A DNA stretch of 64,000 nt. Source: Spirosoma aerolatum. Its GTDB lineage: Bacteria > Bacteroidota > Bacteroidia > Cytophagales > Spirosomataceae. Shown here one piece after another: positions 18,453 through 27,485 of the stretch. Position 1 is the first letter of the stretch. Every line of letters starts with the position of its first letter. The position numbers and the translations under genes are program-made. The DNA is taken from NCBI RefSeq assembly GCF_002056795.1, contig NZ_CP020104.1, positions 2,739,001-2,803,000 of the forward strand. The letters run 5' to 3'. Under the pieces are notes generated by a model that saw only the letters and a program-made list of their open reading frames with translations, searched no databases and was not told the DNA's origin.

Positions 18453-18598
18453 TCAATTTTCACCACAAAAAGCGATTAAGGCTTTAGATACTGTAGTGTC
18501 GGCACTATGGTTTGGCAGTGGTGTCGGTTACTAATAACCGACACCGTGAAATAGGATGTTTAGATCTTCTGCGGCCCTTGGAGCTACTAACCGGCCAG

Positions 18599-20872
18599 CT
18601 ACTGTTTGATGGGTAGCCAAATGGTAAATGTTGTTCCCTGATCGGGGACCGTATCGAAGGTTAGGGAGCCAGCATGCCCTTTGGTGACGATGTCGTAACT
18701 GAGTGATAAGCCTAAGCCGGTTCCCTGCCCGGTAGGCTTGGTCGTAAAAAAAGGATTGAACACTTTGGCCCGGACCTGATCGGCGATGCCCGTACCATTG
18801 TCATGAATTGTGATTCTGATCCCAGTATCTTCCTGATACGTACGTACAACGACGATTGGCTGGTATGCTCCAGTAGCCTTAGTCGCTTTTTCGCGAACGG
18901 CATGGAACGCATTGCTGAATAAATTGAGTAGTACGCGCCCCATATCCTGAGGCACTACAGTTACCTCTTTCAGATTGGGGTCGAAATGAGTTTCCAGTTG
19001 GGCGTTAAACTGCTTGTCTGTTGCCAGGAGGCCATGATAGGCCAACCGAAGGTATTCGTTACAGAGGGTATTCAGGTCGGTTGGCTCCCGCTGACCAGTA
19101 CTGGTGCGGGCATGACCCAGCATGCCTTTGATAATACTTGCTGCCCGACTACCGTGTTGCCGAATCTTTTGCAGATTACCCGTCAGATCGTCCAGCAGTT
19201 CTTCTTCGAGTGTTAGGTCGCGGTTCGTCCCTTTTTGTTGTTCGTCCCGAAGTTCGACCAGTAACTCGCCCGATACCTCGGCAAAGTTATTGACGAAGTT
19301 GAGTGGGTTTTGTATTTCGTGGGCTATACCCGCTGTAAGCTCGCCCAGGCTAGCCATTTTTTCGCGTTGAATTAGCTGTTGCTGTGTCTCGCGAAGTTCG
19401 GTCAGCGATTGCGTCAGTTCAGATGTGCGCTGGGTCACCTGTTGTTCGAGGGTTTCGTTTTGCTGGGTCAGAATATTTTCTTTTTCGGCAGATAGCTGTT
19501 GCACCTGTACCAGTCGTTCTTCCAGCGTTTTGTTCGTCTGGGCATGTTCACGGGCTAGTATGATAGCAAATGTGATCGGTAGTGTCAGGAAGAAAAGCAG
19601 ATTCGTCATGGCTGACAAAATTGCATTATAAGCCGGGAAGTGGATTGATAACCACCAGCTCATAAAGCCACCCAGCAGCAGGATGACCAGCATGACAAGA
19701 ATACTACTGAGCATGAACCGGGCATTTATTTGTTTGGCCCGAATGGCATTGATGCTGACCCGTATGCCATCGGCAAATAGCCCGGTAATGGCCAGAATGG
19801 ATATAATGCTGGCGACTTGCCAGGATGACGATAAGGACATTATACACCGGGGGATAATCAGCAAAATACCCTCTATGACTAAAAACCAGGGTAAGGGCTG
19901 ATCCAGGTAGACGTAATAGGTGACCAGGAGCATCAGCATAAAGAGCGATACGAGTAATCCCTGGCTTACGATAAGCCATTCGCCAATTGATGGATCGGTG
20001 ATGAGGCCCAGCAATTCGACCAGTGTAATGCAGAAAGCCCCCGAAAGCATGGTTAGTCCGAATACCAGATTGACCCGCTTTCGGCGGTAGTAATAATAAA
20101 GAAAGTGGATAACCCCCAGCATGAAGAAGATACCGACCAGCAGGTAATTGCCAAGCGCCTGGGTATACAGTCGGTTAAACTGACTCGTGGCTAAGTGCTG
20201 CGCTTCGAACAACGTAATTTGGAAAACAGGCAGGGTAAAATAAAGGAACTTAGGCGAATACCAGGGGGGCAGTTGCTGCGAAAGCCGTATAGCCAGTACA
20301 TGACGACCGGGAGCTAAGGGGGGCAGAAGGTAGATCGCATGATCGGATGGCGTATAAGATCGCTGAGTCTGGTAGGTTGACCCGACTCGTCCCAGTTGTT
20401 GCCATCGTGACCCGTCTATATAAATGTCCGAAGCCCCGGCCTGATTGAGCGTAGCTGCCAGAGAAACAGGCAGCGTATCTGTATTAAGCGTGAAGGTATA
20501 GCGCAGCCAGCCAAGGGGATGGTTTTTGACGTTGTCCAGACGCGTTATTGGACGGCCTGGCCGGATGGTATCCCATCGGCTATCATCGAACGAGGGATTA
20601 GCCCAGGCCGGGTTATCGCCGGTATGCCAGCGCCAGCCCTTTACTAGCGACAATCCATCAGCGGGCAGGCTGTCGATTCGGGTTACCGATTGAGCATACG
20701 TGGTCAGTGCCCTCAACATAGACAGCGCCAACAGCAGAGATAGAATATGGGTACGTAGTCGATTCGTTGTCCAAATTGGCTGATGTGTCGTATCGATTGT
20801 AATCATTGGCCAGTTAATCACTGTAAAACTCTTACTTTTACGTTGTAGAACAAAATAACAGTCGCTAGTCAA
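18599..20872 (-). CDS. Membrane sensor histidine kinase with sugar-binding-like sensor
   Basis: A 757-residue kinase (735 if the ATG at 20806 is used). A signal anchor (about 41-60) is followed by a galactose-binding-like beta domain (about 70-215: GWRWHTGDNPAW, FDDSRWDTI, GWLRYTF), seven predicted membrane helices (about 240-440, 7TMR-DISM type), a coiled coil (445-500) and a kinase core. His518 lies in GIAHEIQNPLNFV; also present are the N box (LLNLFSNAFHAV), DNGTGI, the F box PFFTTKP and GTGLGLSLS. No response regulator is adjacent. It probably senses a periplasmic ligand. Confidence 0.92.
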   Translation of the reverse strand: MTSDCYFVLQRKSKSFTVINWPMITIDTTHQPIWTTNRLRTHILSLLLALSMLRALTTYAQSVTRIDSLPADGLSLVKGWRWHTGDNPAWANPSFDDSRWDTIRPGRPITRLDNVKNHPLGWLRYTFTLNTDTLPVSLAATLNQAGASDIYIDGSRWQQLGRVGSTYQTQRSYTPSDHAIYLLPPLAPGRHVLAIRLSQQLPPWYSPKFLYFTLPVFQITLFEAQHLATSQFNRLYTQALGNYLLVGIFFMLGVIHFLYYYYRRKRVNLVFGLTMLSGAFCITLVELLGLITDPSIGEWLIVSQGLLVSLFMLMLLVTYYVYLDQPLPWFLVIEGILLIIPRCIMSLSSSWQVASIISILAITGLFADGIRVSINAIRAKQINARFMLSSILVMLVILLLGGFMSWWLSIHFPAYNAILSAMTNLLFFLTLPITFAIILAREHAQTNKTLEERLVQVQQLSAEKENILTQQNETLEQQVTQRTSELTQSLTELRETQQQLIQREKMASLGELTAGIAHEIQNPLNFVNNFAEVSGELLVELRDEQQKGTNRDLTLEEELLDDLTGNLQKIRQHGSRAASIIKGMLGHARTSTGQREPTDLNTLCNEYLRLAYHGLLATDKQFNAQLETHFDPNLKEVTVVPQDMGRVLLNLFSNAFHAVREKATKATGAYQPIVVVRTYQEDTGIRITIHDNGTGIADQVRAKVFNPFFTTKPTGQGTGLGLSLSYDIVTKGHAGSLTFDTVPDQGTTFTIWLPIKQ

Positions 20873-20966
20873 TAGTAGTCAGTTTATCGGTAGGATTCAC
20901 GGCTAAAAACATCTTTTTTATACGACCTACAATGGACAATTATCGACAAACGACGAACCACTCAAC

Positions 20967-22193
20967 TTGAACGTCCCTGTTTTTTTAGCCCGTAAGGTTC
21001 GCCACGCGCCAGAGGGCAGTTTTTCGGCTACGGTTACTCGAATCGGCATTGGCAGTATTGCGCTGGGTTTAGCCATTCTGATTGTAGCCTTTGCGGTCCT
21101 TTATGGGTTTAAACATACGATTCAGCAGAAGATTTTTCTGTTTGGGGCGCATCTGGGCGTGAGCAAGTTTACCAACAATATGTCGTATGAAGAAACGGCC
21201 CTGCCTCTGCATTCCAACCTGTACGACGACAGTACGAAAATTCCGGGCATTCGGCATATTCAGGCGGTAGCGCTAAAGGCGGGTATCCTCAAAACCAAAG
21301 AGGAACTGAGTGGGGTGATTCTGAAAGGTGTGGGCCGCGATTATGACTGGAATCTGTTTCAGGGATCGCTGGTAGCCGGAAAAGTCCCCGTTGTTGGAGC
21401 CGATACAGGTTCCGGATCGACCCAACTGTTGCTGAGTCAGTACATGGCAAACCAACTGGGGGTAAACGTGGGCGAAAGTGTGCCTTTGTATTTCCTGGGG
21501 AATGCCCCGCGGGCTCGTAAGATGACCGTTGTTGGTATTTATGACACCGGGCTGGAAGAAGTCGATAAAACCATTGCCCTGGGTGATATTCGACTCATTC
21601 AACGGCTGAATCGCTGGGGGCCTGATTCAGTAGGAAGCTACGAGATTTTTGTCAATGATTTTGCCCGACTCGACCAGACAGCCGCCAACGTTTTTCAGGC
21701 CCTGTCGCCCGATATGCGCCTGACGCGCGTAACGGATCAGTATCGACCCTTGTTCGACTGGATGCTTCTGCTCGACCGAAATATGGTTATCCTACTGAGC
21801 CTGATTACGTTTATTGCTTCGTTCAATATGATTTCGGTGTTGCTGGTGCTGATGATGGAGCGAACACCTATGGTTGGTTTGTTGAAAGCACTGGGAGCCG
21901 CTAATCCGCTCATACGGCGCATGTTTGTATTTGTCGGGCTCAATATGGTTAGTTGGGGACTACTGATTGGCAACGTAGTCGGGTTGGGGCTTTGCTATAT
22001 ACAGGACCGTTTCAAACTGATTCCGCTCGATCCCAAAAATTACTTTATGAACTATGTACCCATTGTGTGGGACTGGCCGACTATTCTGGCCTTAAATGGA
22101 GGGGCCGTTTTGCTAATTGCGCTGGTGCTTTGGTTTCCAACATTCATCATTAACCGGATTCAGCCGGTAAAAGCGCTGGCCTTTAAAAAGTAA
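20967..22193 (+). CDS. FtsX/LolCE-type ABC transporter permease
   Basis: A 408-residue permease. No ATG fits, and the frame opens with TTG at 20967. An N-terminal membrane helix (GIGSIALGLAILIVAFAVLYGFK, about 27-49) is followed by a large periplasmic MacB-like domain and three C-terminal helices (MVILLSLITFIASFNMISVLLVLM; MFVFVGLNMVSWGLLIGNVVGLGL; the last before the end). This is the layout of LolC/LolE and related permeases, which work with a LolD-type ATPase; no ATPase gene is adjacent. Likely lipoprotein release or another envelope task. Confidence 0.88.
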   Translation: MNVPVFLARKVRHAPEGSFSATVTRIGIGSIALGLAILIVAFAVLYGFKHTIQQKIFLFGAHLGVSKFTNNMSYEETALPLHSNLYDDSTKIPGIRHIQAVALKAGILKTKEELSGVILKGVGRDYDWNLFQGSLVAGKVPVVGADTGSGSTQLLLSQYMANQLGVNVGESVPLYFLGNAPRARKMTVVGIYDTGLEEVDKTIALGDIRLIQRLNRWGPDSVGSYEIFVNDFARLDQTAANVFQALSPDMRLTRVTDQYRPLFDWMLLLDRNMVILLSLITFIASFNMISVLLVLMMERTPMVGLLKALGAANPLIRRMFVFVGLNMVSWGLLIGNVVGLGLCYIQDRFKLIPLDPKNYFMNYVPIVWDWPTILALNGGAVLLIALVLWFPTFIINRIQPVKALAFKK

Positions 22194-22266
22194 GCCTGTT
22201 TACGGGTTTTCCCTATCAGCTGTAACCTTCGCGGCTCCTTGAAGTTTCCAGCGAAACGGAACGTTT

Positions 22267-23760
22267 ATGCGCGTACAAAGAGGTCAGACCTGGGCTGTAT
22301 TGGCAGCTTATTTTATTGTATTGGTAAATTCATTGGGCTTCGGTCAACAGAGGCCAGCGAAGGAAGGAACTCACCAAACACCCAGTGAGGTCGATGCCTT
22401 TCTTCGGAAAAAGCTAAGTGAACGTCGGATTACCGGGTTACAGGTAACGGTGGTTCAGCAGGGGAAGATTGTCCTGTCGAAGTCGTACGGTATGGCGAAT
22501 GTGCAGGATGGAGTACCCGTTACCAATCGGAGTATTTTCCCGATCAACTCCTGCACCAAAGCGTTTACAGGCGTGGCGATCATGCAACTTGTGGAAGAAG
22601 GGAAAATAGACCTTTCGGCCCCGGTATCCCGGTATCTGGATAGCCTTCCTCAGGCCTGGCGGCCCGTCACGATCCGCCAGTTATTGACTCACGTTTCGGG
22701 GCTGCCCGACATCAATCAACTACTCAATCCTGGTACATACGGGCTGGAAGGCGTTGGCACCGAAGAAGCGGCTTTTGCTAAAATTCAGACGTTTCCGATG
22801 GATTTTCCAACCGGAACGCAGTTCAGCTACAATCAGACCAATTATCTGCTGCTCGGTAAAATCATCGACAAATTTCGAGGTAAACCCTTTGCACAGGTAT
22901 TCAAAGAACGTCAGTTCGATGTGGTCGGCATGCCTGGTACGGTCTTTGGCGATTCACGCGATGTGATTCCGGGTATGGTACAATCGTATCGGTATGTGAC
23001 CCGTCTGGATGGTAAACCGCTGGGCGAAGAAAAGCTGATTACCAATTACGCCGAGTTTCCGCCCATGCGCCGAACGGCTTCGGGTATGAACAGTACGGCT
23101 GAAGATATGGCCCGTTGGATTATAGCATTGCAACAGGGCAAATTGCTGAAAACAAAAGAAGCTTTAAAAACGCTCTGGACACCAGGCTCTTACAATAACG
23201 GAAGTCCTACGCAGTGGGCGCTTGGCTGGACGGTGAAGCCACGCCCTAAACATGACGCTATTTTGATTACAGGAGGAGGTCGTTCGGCTATGTGTGTGTA
23301 CCCCGAGGATGAACTGGCCATAGTTGTTCTGACGAATCTGGCAGGCTCGTATCCCGAGGAGTTTGTGGATGAACTGGCTGGTTTCTTTAATCCGGCAATC
23401 CCTTTGTCGGATCCGATTACGGCTTTACGTATGCAACTGGAGAAGCAGGGCTTCGATCAGGCATCAGCCATCTTTGCTGAGCTGAAACGAACAAACCCGG
23501 GTTTTCAACCAACCGAGACTGATCTGAACGATTGGGGATATCGACTCCTGAATGGACAGGGAAAACCGAAGGAAGCATTGGCAGTATTTAAACTGATCGT
23601 AAAACAATACCCTGATAGCTGGAATGCCTACGATAGTCTTGGCGAAGCGTTATTGAAGAACGGGAGAAAAGAAGAAGCCATCAGCATGTACCAGAAATCC
23701 GTTACTCTCAATCCTGATAATCAGAACGGGAAAAAGATGCTGGAGTGGATTGCGAAGTAA
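22267..23760 (+). CDS. Serine hydrolase (class C beta-lactamase fold) with TPR tail
   Basis: A 497-residue exported protein. Signal peptide about 1-26. The beta-lactamase/transpeptidase-like domain (about 40-380) has the nucleophile motif Ser95-Cys-Thr-Lys98 and a tyrosine motif at 188-190 that reads YNQ instead of the usual YxN, and ITGGGRSA in place of the HxG/KTG strand. The last 110 residues contain a TPR-like repeat (DSWNAYDSLGEALLKNGRKEEAISMYQKSVTLNPDN). Probably a periplasmic esterase or D-amino peptidase; true beta-lactamase activity is unlikely. Confidence 0.9.
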   Translation: MRVQRGQTWAVLAAYFIVLVNSLGFGQQRPAKEGTHQTPSEVDAFLRKKLSERRITGLQVTVVQQGKIVLSKSYGMANVQDGVPVTNRSIFPINSCTKAFTGVAIMQLVEEGKIDLSAPVSRYLDSLPQAWRPVTIRQLLTHVSGLPDINQLLNPGTYGLEGVGTEEAAFAKIQTFPMDFPTGTQFSYNQTNYLLLGKIIDKFRGKPFAQVFKERQFDVVGMPGTVFGDSRDVIPGMVQSYRYVTRLDGKPLGEEKLITNYAEFPPMRRTASGMNSTAEDMARWIIALQQGKLLKTKEALKTLWTPGSYNNGSPTQWALGWTVKPRPKHDAILITGGGRSAMCVYPEDELAIVVLTNLAGSYPEEFVDELAGFFNPAIPLSDPITALRMQLEKQGFDQASAIFAELKRTNPGFQPTETDLNDWGYRLLNGQGKPKEALAVFKLIVKQYPDSWNAYDSLGEALLKNGRKEEAISMYQKSVTLNPDNQNGKKMLEWIAK

Positions 23761-23767
23761 TAGAGAT

Positions 23768-23845
23768 TAGATTAAACACGGAGCCGCAGAGCGCACAGAG
23801 GAAATATAAATTCTCTGTGCGCTCTGCGGCTCCGTGTTTAATCTA
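23768..23845. repeat. 33-bp perfect inverted repeat
   Basis: Arms 23768-23800 and 23813-23845 are exact reverse complements with a 12-nt AT-rich loop. The arm contains the ACGGAGCCGCAGAGC type of sequence that recurs in many bacterial genomes. The right arm includes the S9 peptidase stop codon (23843-23845, minus). It lies between convergent genes. Confidence 0.95.
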
Positions 23846-26275
23846 TAATCGCTCTTCGAACAATTTCAGAATACGCTTGTATTCGTCCATCCAACTGGTA
23901 GGCTCCACAAACCCATGATCTTCGACAGGATAGGCGGCTACTTCCCAGTTCTCTTTTCGAAGCTCGATTAGTCGCTGAATGAGCCGGACCGTATCCTGAA
24001 AATGAACGTTTACATCGACCATACCGTGGCAGATGAGGAGATAATTTTTCAGCCCTTCAGCAAAGTTGATGGGCGACGACAAACGGTACGATAGCGAATC
24101 TAACTGGGGCTCGTTCAGGATGTTAGCCGTATAGCCGTGGTTGTAGGCCGCCCAGTCGGTTACAGGACGAAGCGCGGCACCGGCTTTGAATACATCTGGT
24201 GTGGTAAACATCGCCATCAGCGTAATAAACCCACCATACGATCCGCCATAAATGCCAATCCGGTTCGCATCTACACCATGGTTCTGCACCAGCCATTTGG
24301 CCGCATCGACATGGTCATCTAAATCCTTACCACCCATGTGCCGATAGATGCCCGTTCGCCAGTCACGACCGTAGCCAGCACTGGCCCGATAGTCAATGTC
24401 CAGTACCGTATACCCCTTGTCGGTGAGTAAGTTATGGAACATATACTCGCGAAAGTACTGGCTCCACCATTTGTGTGCATTCTGTAAATAACCTGCGCCA
24501 TGAACGAACACAACCGCTTTTCCACTTGCTTTTGTCGGTTTATATAGCCGGGCATAAATCGTTTGGCCATCGCGGGCGGGAATGGTTACCAAAGCCGGTT
24601 CGCGCCAGGGATATTTTTTGAATTCGGCGGTAGGCGAGTCGGTCAGTTTGAGCGCGTCTTTCCCAATATCCCCCTTTTTCGCATCAGCCTTGATGTCGGT
24701 AACGTAAAGCTCCCAGGGCTGGTTGCTCGACGAGTAGCGAATGGCCATCCGTGTTTCGTTAGGGGCCAGGGTTACATCGTTGGCTCCCGGCATAGTGGTG
24801 AGCTTTACTCGTTCACCGCCCGTAACGGCCATCCGGTAATAGTGCTGTTCGCCGGGATGGACTTCGTTGGTTTGCAGGAAAAAGTATTTTTTATCTCTCG
24901 ATAACTGCACCTGTTGTACTTCAAACTTTCCCGATGTCAGTTGTTTTTTCTCGCCCGTCAGCACATTAACCGTGTAGATGTGCGAATAGCCGTCTGCTTC
25001 CGACTGGAACCAGATCGTTTGATTGTCGGCCAGAAAGTTCATGTTACCAGCCGATGGGCCGAAGCCCTGAATACCCGGCCCGCCAATCCAGGCATCGTCG
25101 TGCTGCCGATCCAGAACGGTGAGTTTCTGGGTTTCCAAGTCGAGCCGCATAATCCAGCGATCTTTATTATCGAACGACCGGGCGGTTACCACGGCCAGTT
25201 TGCCATCGTCCGACCAAAGCACACTGGTCATGGTCACTGGACGCATTTTCTTGCTGGTGTCGGCTTTTGCTTTGGCCGTCGTTTTCAGATAGGCGGGTTG
25301 GTCATAAATTCCGGGAATAGCTTTCAGGCTAACGGTTCGCACGGTATCTTTTACCCGATCGTATACAAAAAACTCCTGCGTAGCGGCTGGCACCCCTACT
25401 TTAGTACGAGCCGCAATTTCTTCGGTATAGCCCGATTCGGTAACATAATTGGGGACCTGGGCTGTTTTAACATTCGACGCACTTTTTGACAGTCGATACG
25501 TAATGAACCGGCCATCAGGACTAAGTTGTGGGCCGAGCAATTGCCGTTCTTCCAGGTAAACTTCCTTCGGGCGTTTGGGACGGTCGGCTTTGCTGATACG
25601 TTCGCCTTCGTCCTTTTTCTCTTTTCGTTCCGTCAGCACCGTCGAAAGCCGTAACGCATCCTGTTTCAGAAATTTCTCCTCATCGGAGGGTTTGGGATCG
25701 GGCTTTTTCGAGCCGGGCCGGAAGTCGGTTAGCTGGTCCAGTTGGCCCGTTTTCAGATCGATACTGAACAGGTTGTTACTGCGCCGGAAGACTACCCGTT
25801 GCTCATCGCCCGAAAAATTTGGATCATTTTCAACCTCAACCGTATTCGTCAGTTGCCGGATAGCACCCGTTTTTACGTCGAGCAAATACAAATCACCCTG
25901 CCGTTCGAACAGCCGTTGGGTATACGCCCGGTTGTAGGCGGCTACAGGTGGCGTGGGCAATGCCCGACGCTCGGCGGGGCTAACCTTTACAGGTTTTGAT
26001 GCCGTCAGAGGTTTGCCTTTAGCAGTTGGTACGAACGTTACCTTATAAAGCGAATCACTTTTCGCTTTTTCGGGGTTCCAGTTAAAATAAAGCGTCTGTG
26101 AATCTTCGGACCAGAATGGGTTGGAAGGGGACGTGCCGACCCAATTTTTAGGGTCTTGCATAATCGTTTCGACGGTGAGTTGCGGAAGCTCCGGCGTTCC
26201 CGACGATTTGGGCGCTGATTGGGCAAGCACCGATGCCGTAAGAAGTGTGAGTGGCCAGTAAAAGAGGTGTTTCAT
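23843..26275 (-). CDS. S9 family peptidase (prolyl oligopeptidase/DPP-IV type)
   Basis: About 810 residues from the ATG at 26273-26275, which places a signal peptide (MKHLFYWPLTLLTASVLAQ) at the N-terminus; an in-frame ATG at 26383 would add 36 residues before it. A WD40-like beta-propeller (about 40-560) is followed by an alpha/beta-hydrolase domain with Ser in GIYGGSYGGF, Asp in HGMVDVNVHFQD and His in VEDHGF. It would cleave dipeptides or short peptides, often after proline, in the periplasm. It is divergent from the MNT/HEPN remnant. Confidence 0.93.
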   Translation of the reverse strand: MKHLFYWPLTLLTASVLAQSAPKSSGTPELPQLTVETIMQDPKNWVGTSPSNPFWSEDSQTLYFNWNPEKAKSDSLYKVTFVPTAKGKPLTASKPVKVSPAERRALPTPPVAAYNRAYTQRLFERQGDLYLLDVKTGAIRQLTNTVEVENDPNFSGDEQRVVFRRSNNLFSIDLKTGQLDQLTDFRPGSKKPDPKPSDEEKFLKQDALRLSTVLTERKEKKDEGERISKADRPKRPKEVYLEERQLLGPQLSPDGRFITYRLSKSASNVKTAQVPNYVTESGYTEEIAARTKVGVPAATQEFFVYDRVKDTVRTVSLKAIPGIYDQPAYLKTTAKAKADTSKKMRPVTMTSVLWSDDGKLAVVTARSFDNKDRWIMRLDLETQKLTVLDRQHDDAWIGGPGIQGFGPSAGNMNFLADNQTIWFQSEADGYSHIYTVNVLTGEKKQLTSGKFEVQQVQLSRDKKYFFLQTNEVHPGEQHYYRMAVTGGERVKLTTMPGANDVTLAPNETRMAIRYSSSNQPWELYVTDIKADAKKGDIGKDALKLTDSPTAEFKKYPWREPALVTIPARDGQTIYARLYKPTKASGKAVVFVHGAGYLQNAHKWWSQYFREYMFHNLLTDKGYTVLDIDYRASAGYGRDWRTGIYRHMGGKDLDDHVDAAKWLVQNHGVDANRIGIYGGSYGGFITLMAMFTTPDVFKAGAALRPVTDWAAYNHGYTANILNEPQLDSLSYRLSSPINFAEGLKNYLLICHGMVDVNVHFQDTVRLIQRLIELRKENWEVAAYPVEDHGFVEPTSWMDEYKRILKLFEERL

Positions 26276-26348
26276 GAAAAAATAGCGTAAGCAGATGAAG
26301 GGAAAGCCTGAAATTAGGAAGAAAAGGGCGAATCGCTTACTTTTCGGC

Positions 26349-26678
26349 GTGAAAACGCGCATTAATCCGGCCATCGAACCCATCGTGAGGGAGTTAAAAC
26401 CAGCCTACAGACGCTTTACGGCGACCGTCTGCACGATGTGGTGCTGTATGGTTCGTATGCCAGGGGAGATTACGACGAGGAGTCGGACATTGACCTGATG
26501 GTACTACTGAACGACGAAAACGTAAATACCTATGCCGAGCTATTCCGATTAAGTGATATTACAATGGATTTTATTCTTCGGTAAGGCAGTATCGGTTTTA
26601 CCCGCTTCCGTTAAGCGGTATCAACAATCGTTTAGGCCTGTTTATCAAAATGCTCGAAGAGAAGGAGTATTGGTATGA
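26349..26678 (+). pseudogene. MNT-type nucleotidyltransferase antitoxin, frameshifted
   Basis: A minimal nucleotidyltransferase read in three pieces. From GTG 26349: VKTRINPAIEPIVRELK. After the A4 run at 26396-26399 the reading must shift by one base to TSLQTLYGDRLHDVVLYGSYARGDYDEESDIDLMVLL, which holds the GSYARGD and DxD motifs of the fold. After the T4 run at 26569-26572 it shifts back to FFGKAVSVLPASVKRYQQ, ending at TGA 26676-26678. That stop overlaps the HEPN start as ATGA, the normal layout of MNT/HEPN pairs. One missing A and one extra T would restore one protein of about 110 residues. MNT proteins neutralise HEPN toxins by AMPylation. Confidence 0.8.
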
Positions 26679-27001
26679 AAGAACAGATTGATCGCTTTTT
26701 AGAACATGCTTCTGATACTCTGGACGATGCCCAGTTTCTGCATCAGAATGGCCGTGTTTTAGCGCTGGTAAATAGAGCATATTATGCAATCTTTTATTGT
26801 GTCTGCGCTTTACTATTGACAGAAGGCATCACCACAAAAAAACACGAGGGAGCACGGGTTAAATTTCATGAGCTATTCATAAAAACTGGTCGCTTTTCTC
26901 GTGACGCTGGTAAAATTCTGGAACGGAATTTCGCTGCCCGTCAGTCAGCAGACTACGATATGGAAGCTTTTCTAAGCGATGAAGAAGCAAAACTCTGTTA
27001 G
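26675..27001 (+). CDS. HEPN domain protein (UPF0332 type), C-terminus altered
   Basis: A 108-residue HEPN protein: EHASDTLDDAQFL at the start, NRAYYAIFYCVCALLLTEGI (the family's central helix) and NFAARQSADYD near the end. In MNT/HEPN modules it is the toxin, a probable RNase; I do not see a clear RX4-6H motif. The end EEAKLC is not the usual one: adding one A to the A4 run at 26989-26992 gives EEAKTLLDDARTFYE and a stop at 27025-27027, which matches the family better. It starts inside the MNT stop (ATGA). Confidence 0.78.
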   Translation: MKEQIDRFLEHASDTLDDAQFLHQNGRVLALVNRAYYAIFYCVCALLLTEGITTKKHEGARVKFHELFIKTGRFSRDAGKILERNFAARQSADYDMEAFLSDEEAKLC

Positions 27002-27098
27002 ATGATGCCCGGACCTTCTACGAATGAATGATCGCTTGTTTTACAGCAAACCCACTAGCTTAATCCAGTCCTAGCTGGTCAATACACTCATAATACTT

Positions 27099-27386
27099 AT
27101 GCAATACGTTGTTCACGCATACGACCATACCGACCCCGATGCGCTGGATCGGCGGATGGCCGCCCGTCCGGCTCATTTTGAGTACGTCCGTCAACTGAAA
27201 GAAAAAGGAGAGTTTATTTTGGGCGGTGCCCTGCTCGATCCCGATGGGAAAATGATTGGTTCGATGCTTTTACTAAATCTCGAATCGAAGGACCGATTGG
27301 ATGATTACTTGCAAAATGACCCGTATATTGTGCAGGGCGTTTGGGAAACCATCGATGTAAAACCCTTCCGTCAGGCGAGTGTGTAA
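27099..27386 (+). CDS. YciI family protein
   Basis: A 95-residue single-domain YciI protein with a dimeric alpha/beta (ferredoxin-like) fold: MQYVVHAYDH, the conserved RPAHFEYVRQLKEKGEFILGGALLD, and DPYIVQGVWETIDVKPF. Family members are small cytosolic enzymes, one characterised as a dehydrochlorinase-like protein, but most are unassigned. Full length, start ATG. Confidence 0.92.
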   Translation: MQYVVHAYDHTDPDALDRRMAARPAHFEYVRQLKEKGEFILGGALLDPDGKMIGSMLLLNLESKDRLDDYLQNDPYIVQGVWETIDVKPFRQASV

Positions 27387-27462
27387 ATGAATAATGAACA
27401 ATGGATAATGTAATTCTTCGATTGATGTTCAATTATTCATTGTTCGTTTTGCATTATTCATC
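27387..27462. repeat. Imperfect inverted repeat, AT-rich
   Basis: Left half around 27387-27410 and right half around 27431-27462 pair as ATGAATAATG / CATTATTCAT and GAACAATG / CATTGTTC, with a few extra bases in the right arm. It lies between the YciI and HAD genes and belongs to the same AT-rich style of palindrome as 438-518. Confidence 0.7.
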
Positions 27463-27485
27463 AACTTAATGACCTACAACCTATT

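Noticed and set aside
20932..20970. 12-codon leader frame whose TGA overlaps the permease TTG start
   Set aside because: Translational coupling is possible, but a frame this short occurs easily by chance.
22267..23760. Antibiotic-resistance beta-lactamase
   Set aside because: The motifs depart from class C enzymes and a TPR tail is fused; a general serine hydrolase is more likely.
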